Assembly (NCBI GenBank): GCA_016933985.1
Contig: JAFGTU010000149.1
Coordinates: 1 to 14,266, forward strand
Direction of reading: 5' to 3'
DNA length: 14,266 nucleotides
Source: Sedimentisphaerales bacterium
GTDB taxonomy: Bacteria; Planctomycetota; Phycisphaerae; Sedimentisphaerales; Anaerobacaceae
In this document: in pieces, positions 6,135 to 13,402 of the stretch
Numbering within the stretch: the stretch's first letter is position 1
Layout: every line of letters begins with the position of its first letter
The notes under the pieces: model-generated
Seen by the model: only the letters and a program-made list of their open reading frames with translations
Databases searched by the model: none
What the model was told of the DNA's origin: nothing
Translations under genes and position numbers: made by a program

Positions 6135-9100
6135 ATGTTGGACAGATTACTTCACTTCATTCTGCATCAGAGACTTTTTATTGTGCTTGTAAGCATCGTC
6201 TTACTGGCGGCGGGGATCATCGCCTGGACTCGTCTGCCGATAGATGCTTTTCCCGATGTGACAAATCAGCAGGTAATGATTCTCACCGAGGCCCACGGCC
6301 TGACTCCCGAAGACGTAGAGCGGCTAATAACATTTCCCATCGAAATCGAAATGGGCGGTCTGCCGGATGTCAGGCAGGTGCGCTCTCTGTCTAAAACCGG
6401 GCTCTCCCAGGTCGTCGTCATTTTCGAGGACCGCGCCGATATATACTTCGCGCGACGCCTTGTGTTCGAGCGCCTGGCGCAGGTAACAGGCAAATTGCCC
6501 GAAGGGATTGAGCCGGAGTTAGGCCCGATCTCGACCGGGCTTGGCGAGATATACCAGTACGTCCTCGAAGCCGGTTACTATTGCCCCACCCACGAACAGG
6601 CCTGGTCGCGCACGGAAGGTAAATGTCCGCAATGCGGCGCTGCTCTTGTCAAAAGCCAACACAGCTTGACGGATTTGAGAACAATCCAAAACTGGGTTGT
6701 CAGTCCTCAGTTACGTCGATTGCCCGGTGTAAATGAAATCAATAGTTTCGGCGGATTCGTAAAACAGTACCATGTGATTCCCGACCCCGCCCTTCTGCTC
6801 AAGTACGGAGTTTCGCTCAAAGACATCCTCGAAGCTCTGGAGGCGAATAATGCAAATGCCCCCGGCAGCTTTATCGTGCGGGACTGGGAACAAATCAACG
6901 TCGTTTCCAAAGGCTTCGCTCGAGGCATCCCAGACCTCGAACAAATAGTCCTCAAAGCAGAGCAAGGCACACCAGTTTACCTCAGCGACGTCGCCCGCAT
7001 AGAGATTGGCCATCAGACAAGAAACGGAGTCGTCACCAAAGACGGCCGGGGAGAGGTCGTCTGCGGAATGGTCATCATGCTAAAGGGAAGCAATTCAAAG
7101 CACGTAGTCAATCGAGTCCGTGCAGAGATACCGGAAATCCAGAAGTCTCTCCCGGCAGGCGTGCGGATATCTCCATTTTACGACCGGACCAGCCTTATCC
7201 ATGCGTGCATCCGCACTGTCTCAAGTGCGCTCGGCCAGGGGATCATATTCGTTGTTCTGGTTTTGTTCATCGTCTTGTGGGACATCCGCGCCGCCCTGAC
7301 AGTCGCCGTTTCGCTGCCTATGGTCGCTGCAGTGACTTTTTTACTAATGGGTCGGCAGGGAGTTACGGCTAATCTGATGAGTCTGGGCGGTCTTGTCATA
7401 GCCATCGGAATGGTTGTGGACTGCCCCATTGTCGTGGCCGAGAATATTGCACGCCACATGCGAGAGAAGGCTGATTCCGCTGCATCAAGAATTCCCATAG
7501 CTTTTGAGGCCCTGCGAGAAGTGGCCAAGCCGGTAATATTCGCAATCCTGATCATCGTGATCGTTTTTATGCCTCTGTTCACACTTGAGGCCATGGAAGG
7601 CAAGATGTTTAAGCCGTTGGCGCTTACGATGTGTTTTGCCCTTCTTGGGGAGCTTGTGGTTGCGATGACCATTGTGCCGGTTTTGGCGTCCCTCATAATT
7701 AGACGCTCTGCCGGTCGGCGTAGTGAAAACCTGTTAATTCGCATCATCCACAGGATTTATGCGCCTGTGCTGTCGCTTGCTATTCGAGGCCGATGGGGTA
7801 CTGTTGTCGTGGCTGCCGTTATTATGGTTGCTGCTTTCTCGGTGCTGACAAGGATTGGGACAGAGTTTCTGCCTCCATTGGATGAAGGCGCCCTGGCAAT
7901 AAATATTGTTCGTTTGCCCACCGCCGGCGCCGAGGGCTCAGCCAAACAGGCATCAGCGATAGAGTCCGCGCTTCTCGCCAGGTTCCCGGAGATTGAGACA
8001 GTCGTCTCGAAGACGGGACGGGCCGAAATCGCCGAAGATCCGATGGGCCCCGAGCAAACCGACCTCCTGATAACGTTCAAGCCGCAATATAAAAAAGCAG
8101 TATCGGGCCGCAATAAAGAACAGATTGTGGAGGCTATTGGCGAGGAGCTGGACACATTCCCGGGTATAAGGCCGGCCTTCTCACAGCCAATTACATTGCG
8201 GGTGAACGAGCTGATCAGCGGCATAAAATCCGACATAGCTATAAAAATCTTCGGAGACGATATGGCCGTGCTGGCCGACGCAGCCGAAAAGATTGCCCCT
8301 ATTCTTGCCGATATCAACGGCGCTGCTGATGTTAAGATAGAACAGGTCTCAGGTCTGTCTCAGATTGAAATACGGCCCGACCGCCGGGCAATGGCCCGCC
8401 ACAAGGTCAACATCGAAGACATCAACCTCCTGGTTGAAACAGCCGTTGGCGGAAGGATCGCCTCTGCGATCTTTGAGGACCAAAAACGGTTCGACGTGCA
8501 AGTGCGTTTCCCCGAAGAGCGCCGCAGCAGCGTCGATGCTATCAATGACGTTCTGGTGCCGTCCCCCTTGGGTTACAACGTCCCCCTCGGAGAATTGGCG
8601 ACAATCGCTGAAGTCGAAGTCCCGGCTCAGATTAGCAGGGAGGACTTCAGCCGAAGACTTATCGTGGAGTGCAACGTCAGGGGCAGGGACATCGGCGGCT
8701 TTGTCGCGAAAGCAAAACTGAGACTCGCAGAAGTGGAGAACAGCCTGCCGGAGGGCTACAGGCTGACCTGGGGCGGACAATTTGAAAACCAGCAGCGGGC
8801 AATGGCGCGACTCAAAGTCGTTGTGCCCCTCGCAACATTCTTGATATTCATTATGCTCTTCGGCTCGCTGAATTCTCTAAGAAGCGCAATCCTCATTCTC
8901 ACGAATCTGCCCTTTGCAGTTGTTGGAGGCATTTTGGCTATGTATCTCCTGAAGATACACTTGAGCGTCGCCGCCATAATCGGCTTTATCGCTTTATTGG
9001 GAGTCGCTGTAGAAAACGGCTTGGTTCTGGTGAGTTTCTTTGACCAGCTGCGGAAGGGCGGAAAGAGGGTTTACGATGCGGTTGTTGAGGCTTGTCTGCT

Positions 9101-9308
9101 GCGGGTAAGACCTCTAATAATGACGACTCTAACTACGCTCGTAGGACTGCTGCCGATGCTCTATGCCACAGGTTCAGGTTCCGAAGTTCAGAAGCCCCTT
9201 GTGGCCGTAATCTTCGGCGGGCTTATTAGTTCCCTGTGTCTGACTCTTATTATACTCCCCGTGCTTTATATAATTTTTAATCGGGATGATACAGTTGTGG
9301 AATATTGA
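6135..9308 (+). CDS. czcA: Heavy-metal-efflux RND pump, CzcA/CusA family, with a zinc-ribbon-like insert in the porter domain
   Basis: The 1057-residue inner-membrane pump uses proton influx to expel metal ions through the adaptor and duct. TM1 is about 15-31, TM2-7 about 368-573 and TM8-12 about 898-1047, with two large periplasmic loops, the usual RND plan. In TM4, 'GMVVDCPIVVAEN' keeps the proton-relay pair D429 and E436 but lacks the second Asp of CzcA (A423 instead). TM10 has E960, at the place of CusA Glu939, whereas L994 replaces the CusA Lys984. The Met-containing copper site of CusA reads 'DPMGPEQTD' here, arguing against Cu/Ag, so a divalent metal is more likely. Residues 148-172 form an extra 'CPTH...CPQCGAALV' insert (C150, H153, C164, C167) resembling heavy-metal-binding domains. 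The ribosome site AAGGGGA lies 7 bases before the ATG. Exact substrate and symbol are uncertain. Confidence 0.93.
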   Translation: MLDRLLHFILHQRLFIVLVSIVLLAAGIIAWTRLPIDAFPDVTNQQVMILTEAHGLTPEDVERLITFPIEIEMGGLPDVRQVRSLSKTGLSQVVVIFEDRADIYFARRLVFERLAQVTGKLPEGIEPELGPISTGLGEIYQYVLEAGYYCPTHEQAWSRTEGKCPQCGAALVKSQHSLTDLRTIQNWVVSPQLRRLPGVNEINSFGGFVKQYHVIPDPALLLKYGVSLKDILEALEANNANAPGSFIVRDWEQINVVSKGFARGIPDLEQIVLKAEQGTPVYLSDVARIEIGHQTRNGVVTKDGRGEVVCGMVIMLKGSNSKHVVNRVRAEIPEIQKSLPAGVRISPFYDRTSLIHACIRTVSSALGQGIIFVVLVLFIVLWDIRAALTVAVSLPMVAAVTFLLMGRQGVTANLMSLGGLVIAIGMVVDCPIVVAENIARHMREKADSAASRIPIAFEALREVAKPVIFAILIIVIVFMPLFTLEAMEGKMFKPLALTMCFALLGELVVAMTIVPVLASLIIRRSAGRRSENLLIRIIHRIYAPVLSLAIRGRWGTVVVAAVIMVAAFSVLTRIGTEFLPPLDEGALAINIVRLPTAGAEGSAKQASAIESALLARFPEIETVVSKTGRAEIAEDPMGPEQTDLLITFKPQYKKAVSGRNKEQIVEAIGEELDTFPGIRPAFSQPITLRVNELISGIKSDIAIKIFGDDMAVLADAAEKIAPILADINGAADVKIEQVSGLSQIEIRPDRRAMARHKVNIEDINLLVETAVGGRIASAIFEDQKRFDVQVRFPEERRSSVDAINDVLVPSPLGYNVPLGELATIAEVEVPAQISREDFSRRLIVECNVRGRDIGGFVAKAKLRLAEVENSLPEGYRLTWGGQFENQQRAMARLKVVVPLATFLIFIMLFGSLNSLRSAILILTNLPFAVVGGILAMYLLKIHLSVAAIIGFIALLGVAVENGLVLVSFFDQLRKGGKRVYDAVVEACLLRVRPLIMTTLTTLVGLLPMLYATGSGSEVQKPLVAVIFGGLISSLCLTLIILPVLYIIFNRDDTVVEY

Positions 9309-9312
9309 GACT

Positions 9313-9320
9313 TAAGGAGG
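9313..9320 (+). promoter_or_regulatory. Perfect Shine-Dalgarno placed unusually far (27 bases) from the PII-like ATG
   Basis: TAAGGAGG, a full anti-16S match, lies just after the pump stop but 27 bases before the ATG at 9348, too far for direct use. A second site, AAAAGGA at 9333-9339, lies 8 bases before that ATG and probably serves it. The strong site is 9 bases before an in-frame ATT (9330) that would add six residues. Family alignment ('MKMVIAFIKENKFDDV') supports the ATG at 9348, so the strong upstream site is either standby or marks a rare ATT start. Confidence 0.5.
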
Positions 9321-9347
9321 AACATAAACATTAAAAGGAATCCGACT

Positions 9348-9689
9348 ATGAAAATGGTAATCGCATTTATTAAGGAAAACAAATTCGATGATGTGATGCT
9401 GGCTTTGCATAAAATCGAAGGACTTACCGGCGCCAGCAGCTCAAAAATCCACGGCTTCGGCCGCGACAGAAGCAGGCATACTCCGGAACAGGAGACGGAG
9501 ATTTCTTTGGATTTCAAGCCACACATCAGGCTCGAGACAGCCTGCCGCTCCGAACTTGTTCGACAGGTTATTTCAGCTATTAAAGAAGCGGCTCATACCG
9601 GCCTTTATGGGGACGGAAAAATTTATGTTTTGCCCCTTGAGGAGTCCCTGCGAATACGTACAGCGGAACGGGGTGAAAATGCCGTGTGA
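9348..9689 (+). CDS. PII-like signalling protein of the efflux-associated type
   Basis: The 113-residue product has the GlnB/GlnK fold signature. 'MKMVIAFIKENKFDDV' matches the first strand-helix, 'IHGFGR' (34-39) precedes the T-loop, 'TGLYGDGKIYVLPLE' (84-98) is the B-loop with the nucleotide-binding GDGK, and 'LRIRTAERGENAV' is the C-loop. The T-loop aligns with GlnB without gaps, but the uridylylated Tyr51 is Ile (residue 52) and Gln39, which helps hold 2-oxoglutarate, is Asp (40). ATP/ADP binding is probably kept while classical nitrogen signalling is probably lost. PII-like genes at the end of CusABC/CzcABC operons are a known separate group (PII-NG), fitting its place 39 bases after the pump gene. 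By inference it contacts the pump or reports cell energy state. Confidence 0.88.
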   Translation: MKMVIAFIKENKFDDVMLALHKIEGLTGASSSKIHGFGRDRSRHTPEQETEISLDFKPHIRLETACRSELVRQVISAIKEAAHTGLYGDGKIYVLPLEESLRIRTAERGENAV

Positions 9690-9859
9690 TATTGCGCCTC
9701 AAGACCAATAGGCTATCGAATGCACCACAAATCAGCACATCTTGTCGAGCAGCACGGCGATTTGATGTCCGGAGTGTGCCTGCGTTTTTTGTATGATGAC
9801 TCAGCCGTTTATTGCCGATAGAATGTTTGCATTGCACCCATTATTAGAGGACCTGCTTA

Positions 9860-11710
9860 ATGTGTGGCATAGTAGCTTATTTGGGAAAGAAGCCCGCCCA
9901 GCCGATACTCGTTGAGGGCCTCAAACGACTCGAATATCGCGGCTACGACTCCGCGGGAGTCGCACTCCTCAGATCGGGAGCTATAAGAGTCCAAAAAACA
10001 AAGGGCAGAATCAGCACCCTCGAGGAAATCCTCGATCCCCCCGCGGATACCGACACACTCGGCATCGGGCACACACGTTGGGCTACACACGGTGAACCCA
10101 ACACAATAAACGCACACCCGCACCTCGATTACACCGGCAAGATCGCCGTCGTGCATAACGGTATCATCGAAAACTACGCAACCCTGAAAACCTGGCTCCA
10201 AAACGAAGGCGTGGAATTCGTCAGCCAGACCGATACCGAAGTCGTAGCCAACCTCATCGGATGGTTCTACGCCAAACAGAACGGAGAATCAGGACCAAAC
10301 AAGTTCGAATGGGCCGTCCAGAAAGCGCTTCGAGAGTTGCACGGGGCCTACGGGCTCGCTATCCTCTGCGCCGATTATCCCGATACCCTCATCGGCGCAA
10401 GAAACGGAAGCCCACTCATCCTCGGGGTCGGAAGCAGCGAATATATCCTCGCTTCAGACGCCGCCGCCATAGTCGAGCACACTACACAGGCAATATACCT
10501 GGCAAACAACGAAATGGTCACCGTCACGCCCGGGGCATTCAGCACGAAGACAATCGAAAATGTCACCATCGCCAAAGACCTCAAGGAAATCGAGTTTTCG
10601 CTCGAGCAAATCGAGCTTGGCGGGTTCCAGCACCACATGCTCAAGGAAATCTTCGAGCAGCCCAGCGTCCTCACGACGTGTATGGGCGGAAGAATCGACA
10701 GAGCCAACAACAGGATAAAGCTCGGAGGCATAGAAGCACACCTCCGAGAGTTGACAAGAACCAAACGATTCATAATGACCGCCTGCGGAACCGCATTCCA
10801 CGCCGGACTCGTCGGCGAATTCATCTTCGAGCAGATCGCCAGAATCCCTACCGAGACCGAATACGCCAGCGAATTCCGCTACCGAAACCCAATCATCGAA
10901 GACCGAACAGTGGTCATCGCAATAAGCCAGTCCGGGGAAACCGCAGACACCCTCGCAGCAGTCGAGCAGGCTAAAGAACGAGGCGCCACTGTCCTCGGAA
11001 TTGTCAACGTCGTCGGCTCGTCCGTAGCCAGGGCCACCGACGCCGGAGTGTATCTTCACGTCGGGCCGGAAATCGGCGTCGCCAGCACGAAGGCGTTCAC
11101 CGCGCAGGTAACCGTCCTCGCAATGCTCGCCATCGAGCTCGGAAGAAGAAGACACATCAGCAGCAGCGACGCCGATACGTATATCGAGGAGCTTGTCCGG
11201 ATTCCGGAGAAGATACAGTCCATCCTCGACCAGTCCGACCACATCCGGCAAATCGCCTCGGCAAACGCCAACGAAGAGAACTGGCTCTTCCTCGGCAGGG
11301 GACTCAACTACCCCGTCGCTCTCGAAGGCGCCCTAAAGCTAAAGGAAATAAGCTACATCCACGCCGAGGGCCTGCCCGCCGCCGAGATGAAGCACGGCCC
11401 GATCGCGCTTATCGTGGATGGAATGCCCGCTGTATTCATCGCTACTGAAGGACCGCAATACGACAAAATAATGGGCAATATCGAAGAGGTCCGGGCACGC
11501 GGCGGCAGGACAATCGTCGTCGCAACAGAAGGCGATGAGAATATCAAGAACCACGCCGACTACTTGATCCAAGTCCCAAAAACACCCGAAATCTTCCAGC
11601 CCCTCCTTACAGTCCTACCGCTCCAGCTCCTCGCATATCACGCCGCAGTAATAAGAGGACACGATGTCGATAAACCAAGAAACCTCGCAAAAAGCGTAAC
11701 CGTGGAATAA
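9860..11710 (+). CDS. glmS: Glutamine-fructose-6-phosphate aminotransferase (isomerizing)
   Basis: GlmS makes glucosamine-6-phosphate from fructose-6-phosphate and glutamine, the entry to peptidoglycan and lipopolysaccharide amino sugars, in the cytoplasm. The 616-residue product has the family length. It begins 'MCGIVAYLG', so Cys2 becomes the N-terminal nucleophile after Met removal. The glutaminase domain shows 'LEYRGYDSAG' (24-33), 'HTRWATHGEP' (71-80) and 'HNGIIENY' (99-106). The isomerase half has two SIS domains with 'SQSGETADT' (356-364) and 'KLKEISYIHAEGLPAAEMKH' (493-512). The C-terminus is the invariant 'NLAKSVTVE'. The ribosome site AGAGGA at 9846-9851 lies 8 bases before the ATG. 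No glmS ribozyme-like leader was recognised in the 170 bases upstream. It appears to be its own transcription unit, separate from the efflux genes. Confidence 0.98.
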   Translation: MCGIVAYLGKKPAQPILVEGLKRLEYRGYDSAGVALLRSGAIRVQKTKGRISTLEEILDPPADTDTLGIGHTRWATHGEPNTINAHPHLDYTGKIAVVHNGIIENYATLKTWLQNEGVEFVSQTDTEVVANLIGWFYAKQNGESGPNKFEWAVQKALRELHGAYGLAILCADYPDTLIGARNGSPLILGVGSSEYILASDAAAIVEHTTQAIYLANNEMVTVTPGAFSTKTIENVTIAKDLKEIEFSLEQIELGGFQHHMLKEIFEQPSVLTTCMGGRIDRANNRIKLGGIEAHLRELTRTKRFIMTACGTAFHAGLVGEFIFEQIARIPTETEYASEFRYRNPIIEDRTVVIAISQSGETADTLAAVEQAKERGATVLGIVNVVGSSVARATDAGVYLHVGPEIGVASTKAFTAQVTVLAMLAIELGRRRHISSSDADTYIEELVRIPEKIQSILDQSDHIRQIASANANEENWLFLGRGLNYPVALEGALKLKEISYIHAEGLPAAEMKHGPIALIVDGMPAVFIATEGPQYDKIMGNIEEVRARGGRTIVVATEGDENIKNHADYLIQVPKTPEIFQPLLTVLPLQLLAYHAAVIRGHDVDKPRNLAKSVTVE

Positions 11711-11803
11711 TATCCCCCCGCCTGCTCAACATCTGGGTATCCAGCTCCCCCCATAACCAAATCCTGAGCCCCTGATCGCCCGATCACCTCCTCAAGATCC
11801 CCC

Positions 11804-11832
11804 TTGACGGCCTCGGTCGTCAATGCTAACTT
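11804..11832 (+). promoter_or_regulatory. Candidate extended -10 promoter for the creD-like gene
   Basis: TTGACG (11804-11809) and TAACTT (11827-11832) are separated by 17 bases, with TGC immediately before the -10. The -35 is near-consensus; the -10 keeps the important first two and last bases. The layout copies the stronger promoter of the efflux cluster (17-base spacer, TGC before the -10). Transcription would start near 11839 and give about 80 bases of leader before the ATG at 11920. Confidence 0.45.
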
Positions 11833-11846
11833 GTCCTGCGTAGAAA

Positions 11847-11861
11847 GCCCGGGCGCCGGGC
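11847..11861 (+). other. All-GC hairpin in the creD-like gene leader
   Basis: GCCCGG-GCG-CCGGGC is a perfect 6-bp inverted repeat with a three-base loop. It lies about 10 bases after the predicted transcription start and is not followed by a T-run, so it is unlikely to be a terminator for glmS. It could stabilise the 5' end of the message or pause the polymerase; no function is shown. Confidence 0.35.
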
Positions 11862-11919
11862 CCTATCGTTGTGCTTTGAAACATCGAGTGTTAAATCCGG
11901 CTCGGAAAGGGGCAATAGC

Positions 11920-13302
11920 ATGACTGATATTCGCACAGACGCCATCCTCGAATCACTGAAAAGCTCGCACTTCATCAAAGGCATACTCATCGCTTTCGTG
12001 ATTCTTCTGCTGCAAATACCAATTATGAAGATCCGTGGAGTAATCAAGGAGCGCGAGCAGACACGGACGGAGGCGATCGACGAGATAACGGCCAAATGGG
12101 GTAAGAGCCAGTCGGTTATCGGCCCGACAATCCTTGTCCCGTACGCCAATAGGCCCTCGCAGTCGGCATACGGCCAGCAGCAGCCTCAGCAGAACGCTGA
12201 ATACGCGACTTTCCTTCCTGAATCACTGAAAATTACAGGAACAATCGAAACTCAGTTACGATATAGGGGAATATTTGAGATACCTGTCTATAAAATGTCT
12301 CTTGTCCTGACAGGCCGCTTCTCACGTCCCGACCTCTCGGAGTGGACGACCGATCCCAATCAGATTCTCTGGGATCAAGCGCATCTTTCCCTCCAGGTCA
12401 GCGATGCGCGCGGAATGACAAAATCACCCACCCTTACATGGAATGACGAGCCGTTGAGCTGCCTGCCGAACGCCGGTGAATTCGGAGCCGAGCACCAGGG
12501 GATTCACGTCAAACTCAAGGACCACCTGGATGGCCGGGACTTTGATTTCTCAATTTCATTGGAGCTTAACGGAAGCATTGGGGCGTTCTTCGCGCCCTTC
12601 GGCCGCGATACGGAAGTCCGGGTAACTTCCGATTGGCCTTCCCCCAGCTTCCAGGGCGCCTGGCTCCCCACTGATCGCACCGTCAATGCCCGGGGCTTTG
12701 ACGCCGCCTGGAACATACCCTTCTTGAGCAGGAATTTCCCCCAGAGCTGGCAATCTCGCTCCGATCTCGACCAGGCCCTCTCTTCTTCTCTATTCGGGGT
12801 GAATATGATCTTGCCGGTTGACCATTACAGAATGGCTCAGCGAAGCGTGAAGTACCACTTTCTTTTTCTCGTCCTGACGTTTGCAACTATATGGCTTCTT
12901 GAAGTCCTCATCAAAGTGCGCGTCCACCCAATGCAATATCTGTTCATCGGCGCGGGTATATGTTTGTTCTACCTGCTCGAGCTTTCCCTCGCCGAACATA
13001 TTGGTTTCATCCTCGCTTATGCAATTGCAAGTGCGGCAATCATTGCTCTGGTGACATCATATTCCGCAGCCGTTTTGAAAACCAACGCGCGTGCCGCGAT
13101 TGTGGGATCGGTTGTCACACTCCTCTATATCTATCTCTACGTCCTTCTAATGATCCAGGATTACGCCCTTCTTATCGGTTCAATGGGGCTCCTGGCCGTG
13201 TTGGCGACGATCATGTTCTCGACAAGAAAATTCGACTGGTATTCTCTAACGGACCGAGCCGTCGCCAAATCCCTTGCCGACAAGAAGATGGATAAGAATT
13301 AG
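11920..13302 (+). CDS. creD: CreD-like inner-membrane protein (cell envelope integrity family)
   Basis: The 460-residue protein matches CreD in length and layout: one N-terminal membrane segment (about 20-36), a periplasmic domain (about 40-305) and a cluster of membrane segments (about 312-436). Family marks are 'SVIGPTILVPY' (65-75), 'GSIGAFFAPFGRDTEVRVTS' (218-237), 'WPSPSFQGAWLP' (239-250), 'GFDAAWNIPFLSRNFPQSW' (259-277) and a final 'IQDYALLIGSMGLLAVLA' followed by 'TRKFDW'. In enterobacteria CreD is controlled by CreBC and affects envelope integrity and colicin/beta-lactam tolerance; the biochemical activity is not known. The ATG at 11920 is preferred over an in-frame TTG at 11869: it has AAAGGGG 7 bases upstream and matches the family start. 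A promoter candidate lies upstream and a hairpin follows the stop, suggesting a single-gene unit. No creBC genes are in the window. Confidence 0.93.
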   Translation: MTDIRTDAILESLKSSHFIKGILIAFVILLLQIPIMKIRGVIKEREQTRTEAIDEITAKWGKSQSVIGPTILVPYANRPSQSAYGQQQPQQNAEYATFLPESLKITGTIETQLRYRGIFEIPVYKMSLVLTGRFSRPDLSEWTTDPNQILWDQAHLSLQVSDARGMTKSPTLTWNDEPLSCLPNAGEFGAEHQGIHVKLKDHLDGRDFDFSISLELNGSIGAFFAPFGRDTEVRVTSDWPSPSFQGAWLPTDRTVNARGFDAAWNIPFLSRNFPQSWQSRSDLDQALSSSLFGVNMILPVDHYRMAQRSVKYHFLFLVLTFATIWLLEVLIKVRVHPMQYLFIGAGICLFYLLELSLAEHIGFILAYAIASAAIIALVTSYSAAVLKTNARAAIVGSVVTLLYIYLYVLLMIQDYALLIGSMGLLAVLATIMFSTRKFDWYSLTDRAVAKSLADKKMDKN

Positions 13303-13311
13303 AACATTTAG

Positions 13312-13330
13312 CCCCACGTTTTACGTGGGG
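13312..13330 (+). terminator. Hairpin just after the creD-like stop, possible terminator
   Basis: CCCCACGT-TTT-ACGTGGGG is a perfect 8-bp inverted repeat starting 10 bases after the stop codon. Position and strength fit a transcription terminator or a 3'-end-stabilising hairpin. No T-run follows, so intrinsic termination is uncertain. Confidence 0.45.
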
Positions 13331-13402
13331 TCACCAAGACTGCGACCGCGTGGCAGTTATATAGGATGCGATATTTCGCACCTCTTTGACTCGGAAATCA
13401 GT

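Noticed and set aside
7178..8317. Two long open frames antisense to the RND pump
   Set aside because: Translations are low-complexity Ser/Arg/Thr/Ile-rich and lie across conserved pump domains on the other strand.
9750..9790. Possible terminator ending in six Ts after the PII-like gene
   Set aside because: The only pairing before the T-run is GCAC/GTGC with a large bulged loop, too weak to call a hairpin terminator.
10454..11251. Long open frame antisense to glmS (265 residues)
   Set aside because: Opposite an unambiguous GlmS with every motif intact; the translation is Asp/Gly/Val/Leu-rich without family features.
11711..11800. C-rich spacer after glmS as a terminator or repeat
   Set aside because: It has runs of C and 4-5 bp dyads (CTGG/CCAG, GATCG/CGATC) but no stable stem with a T-run and no repeating unit.
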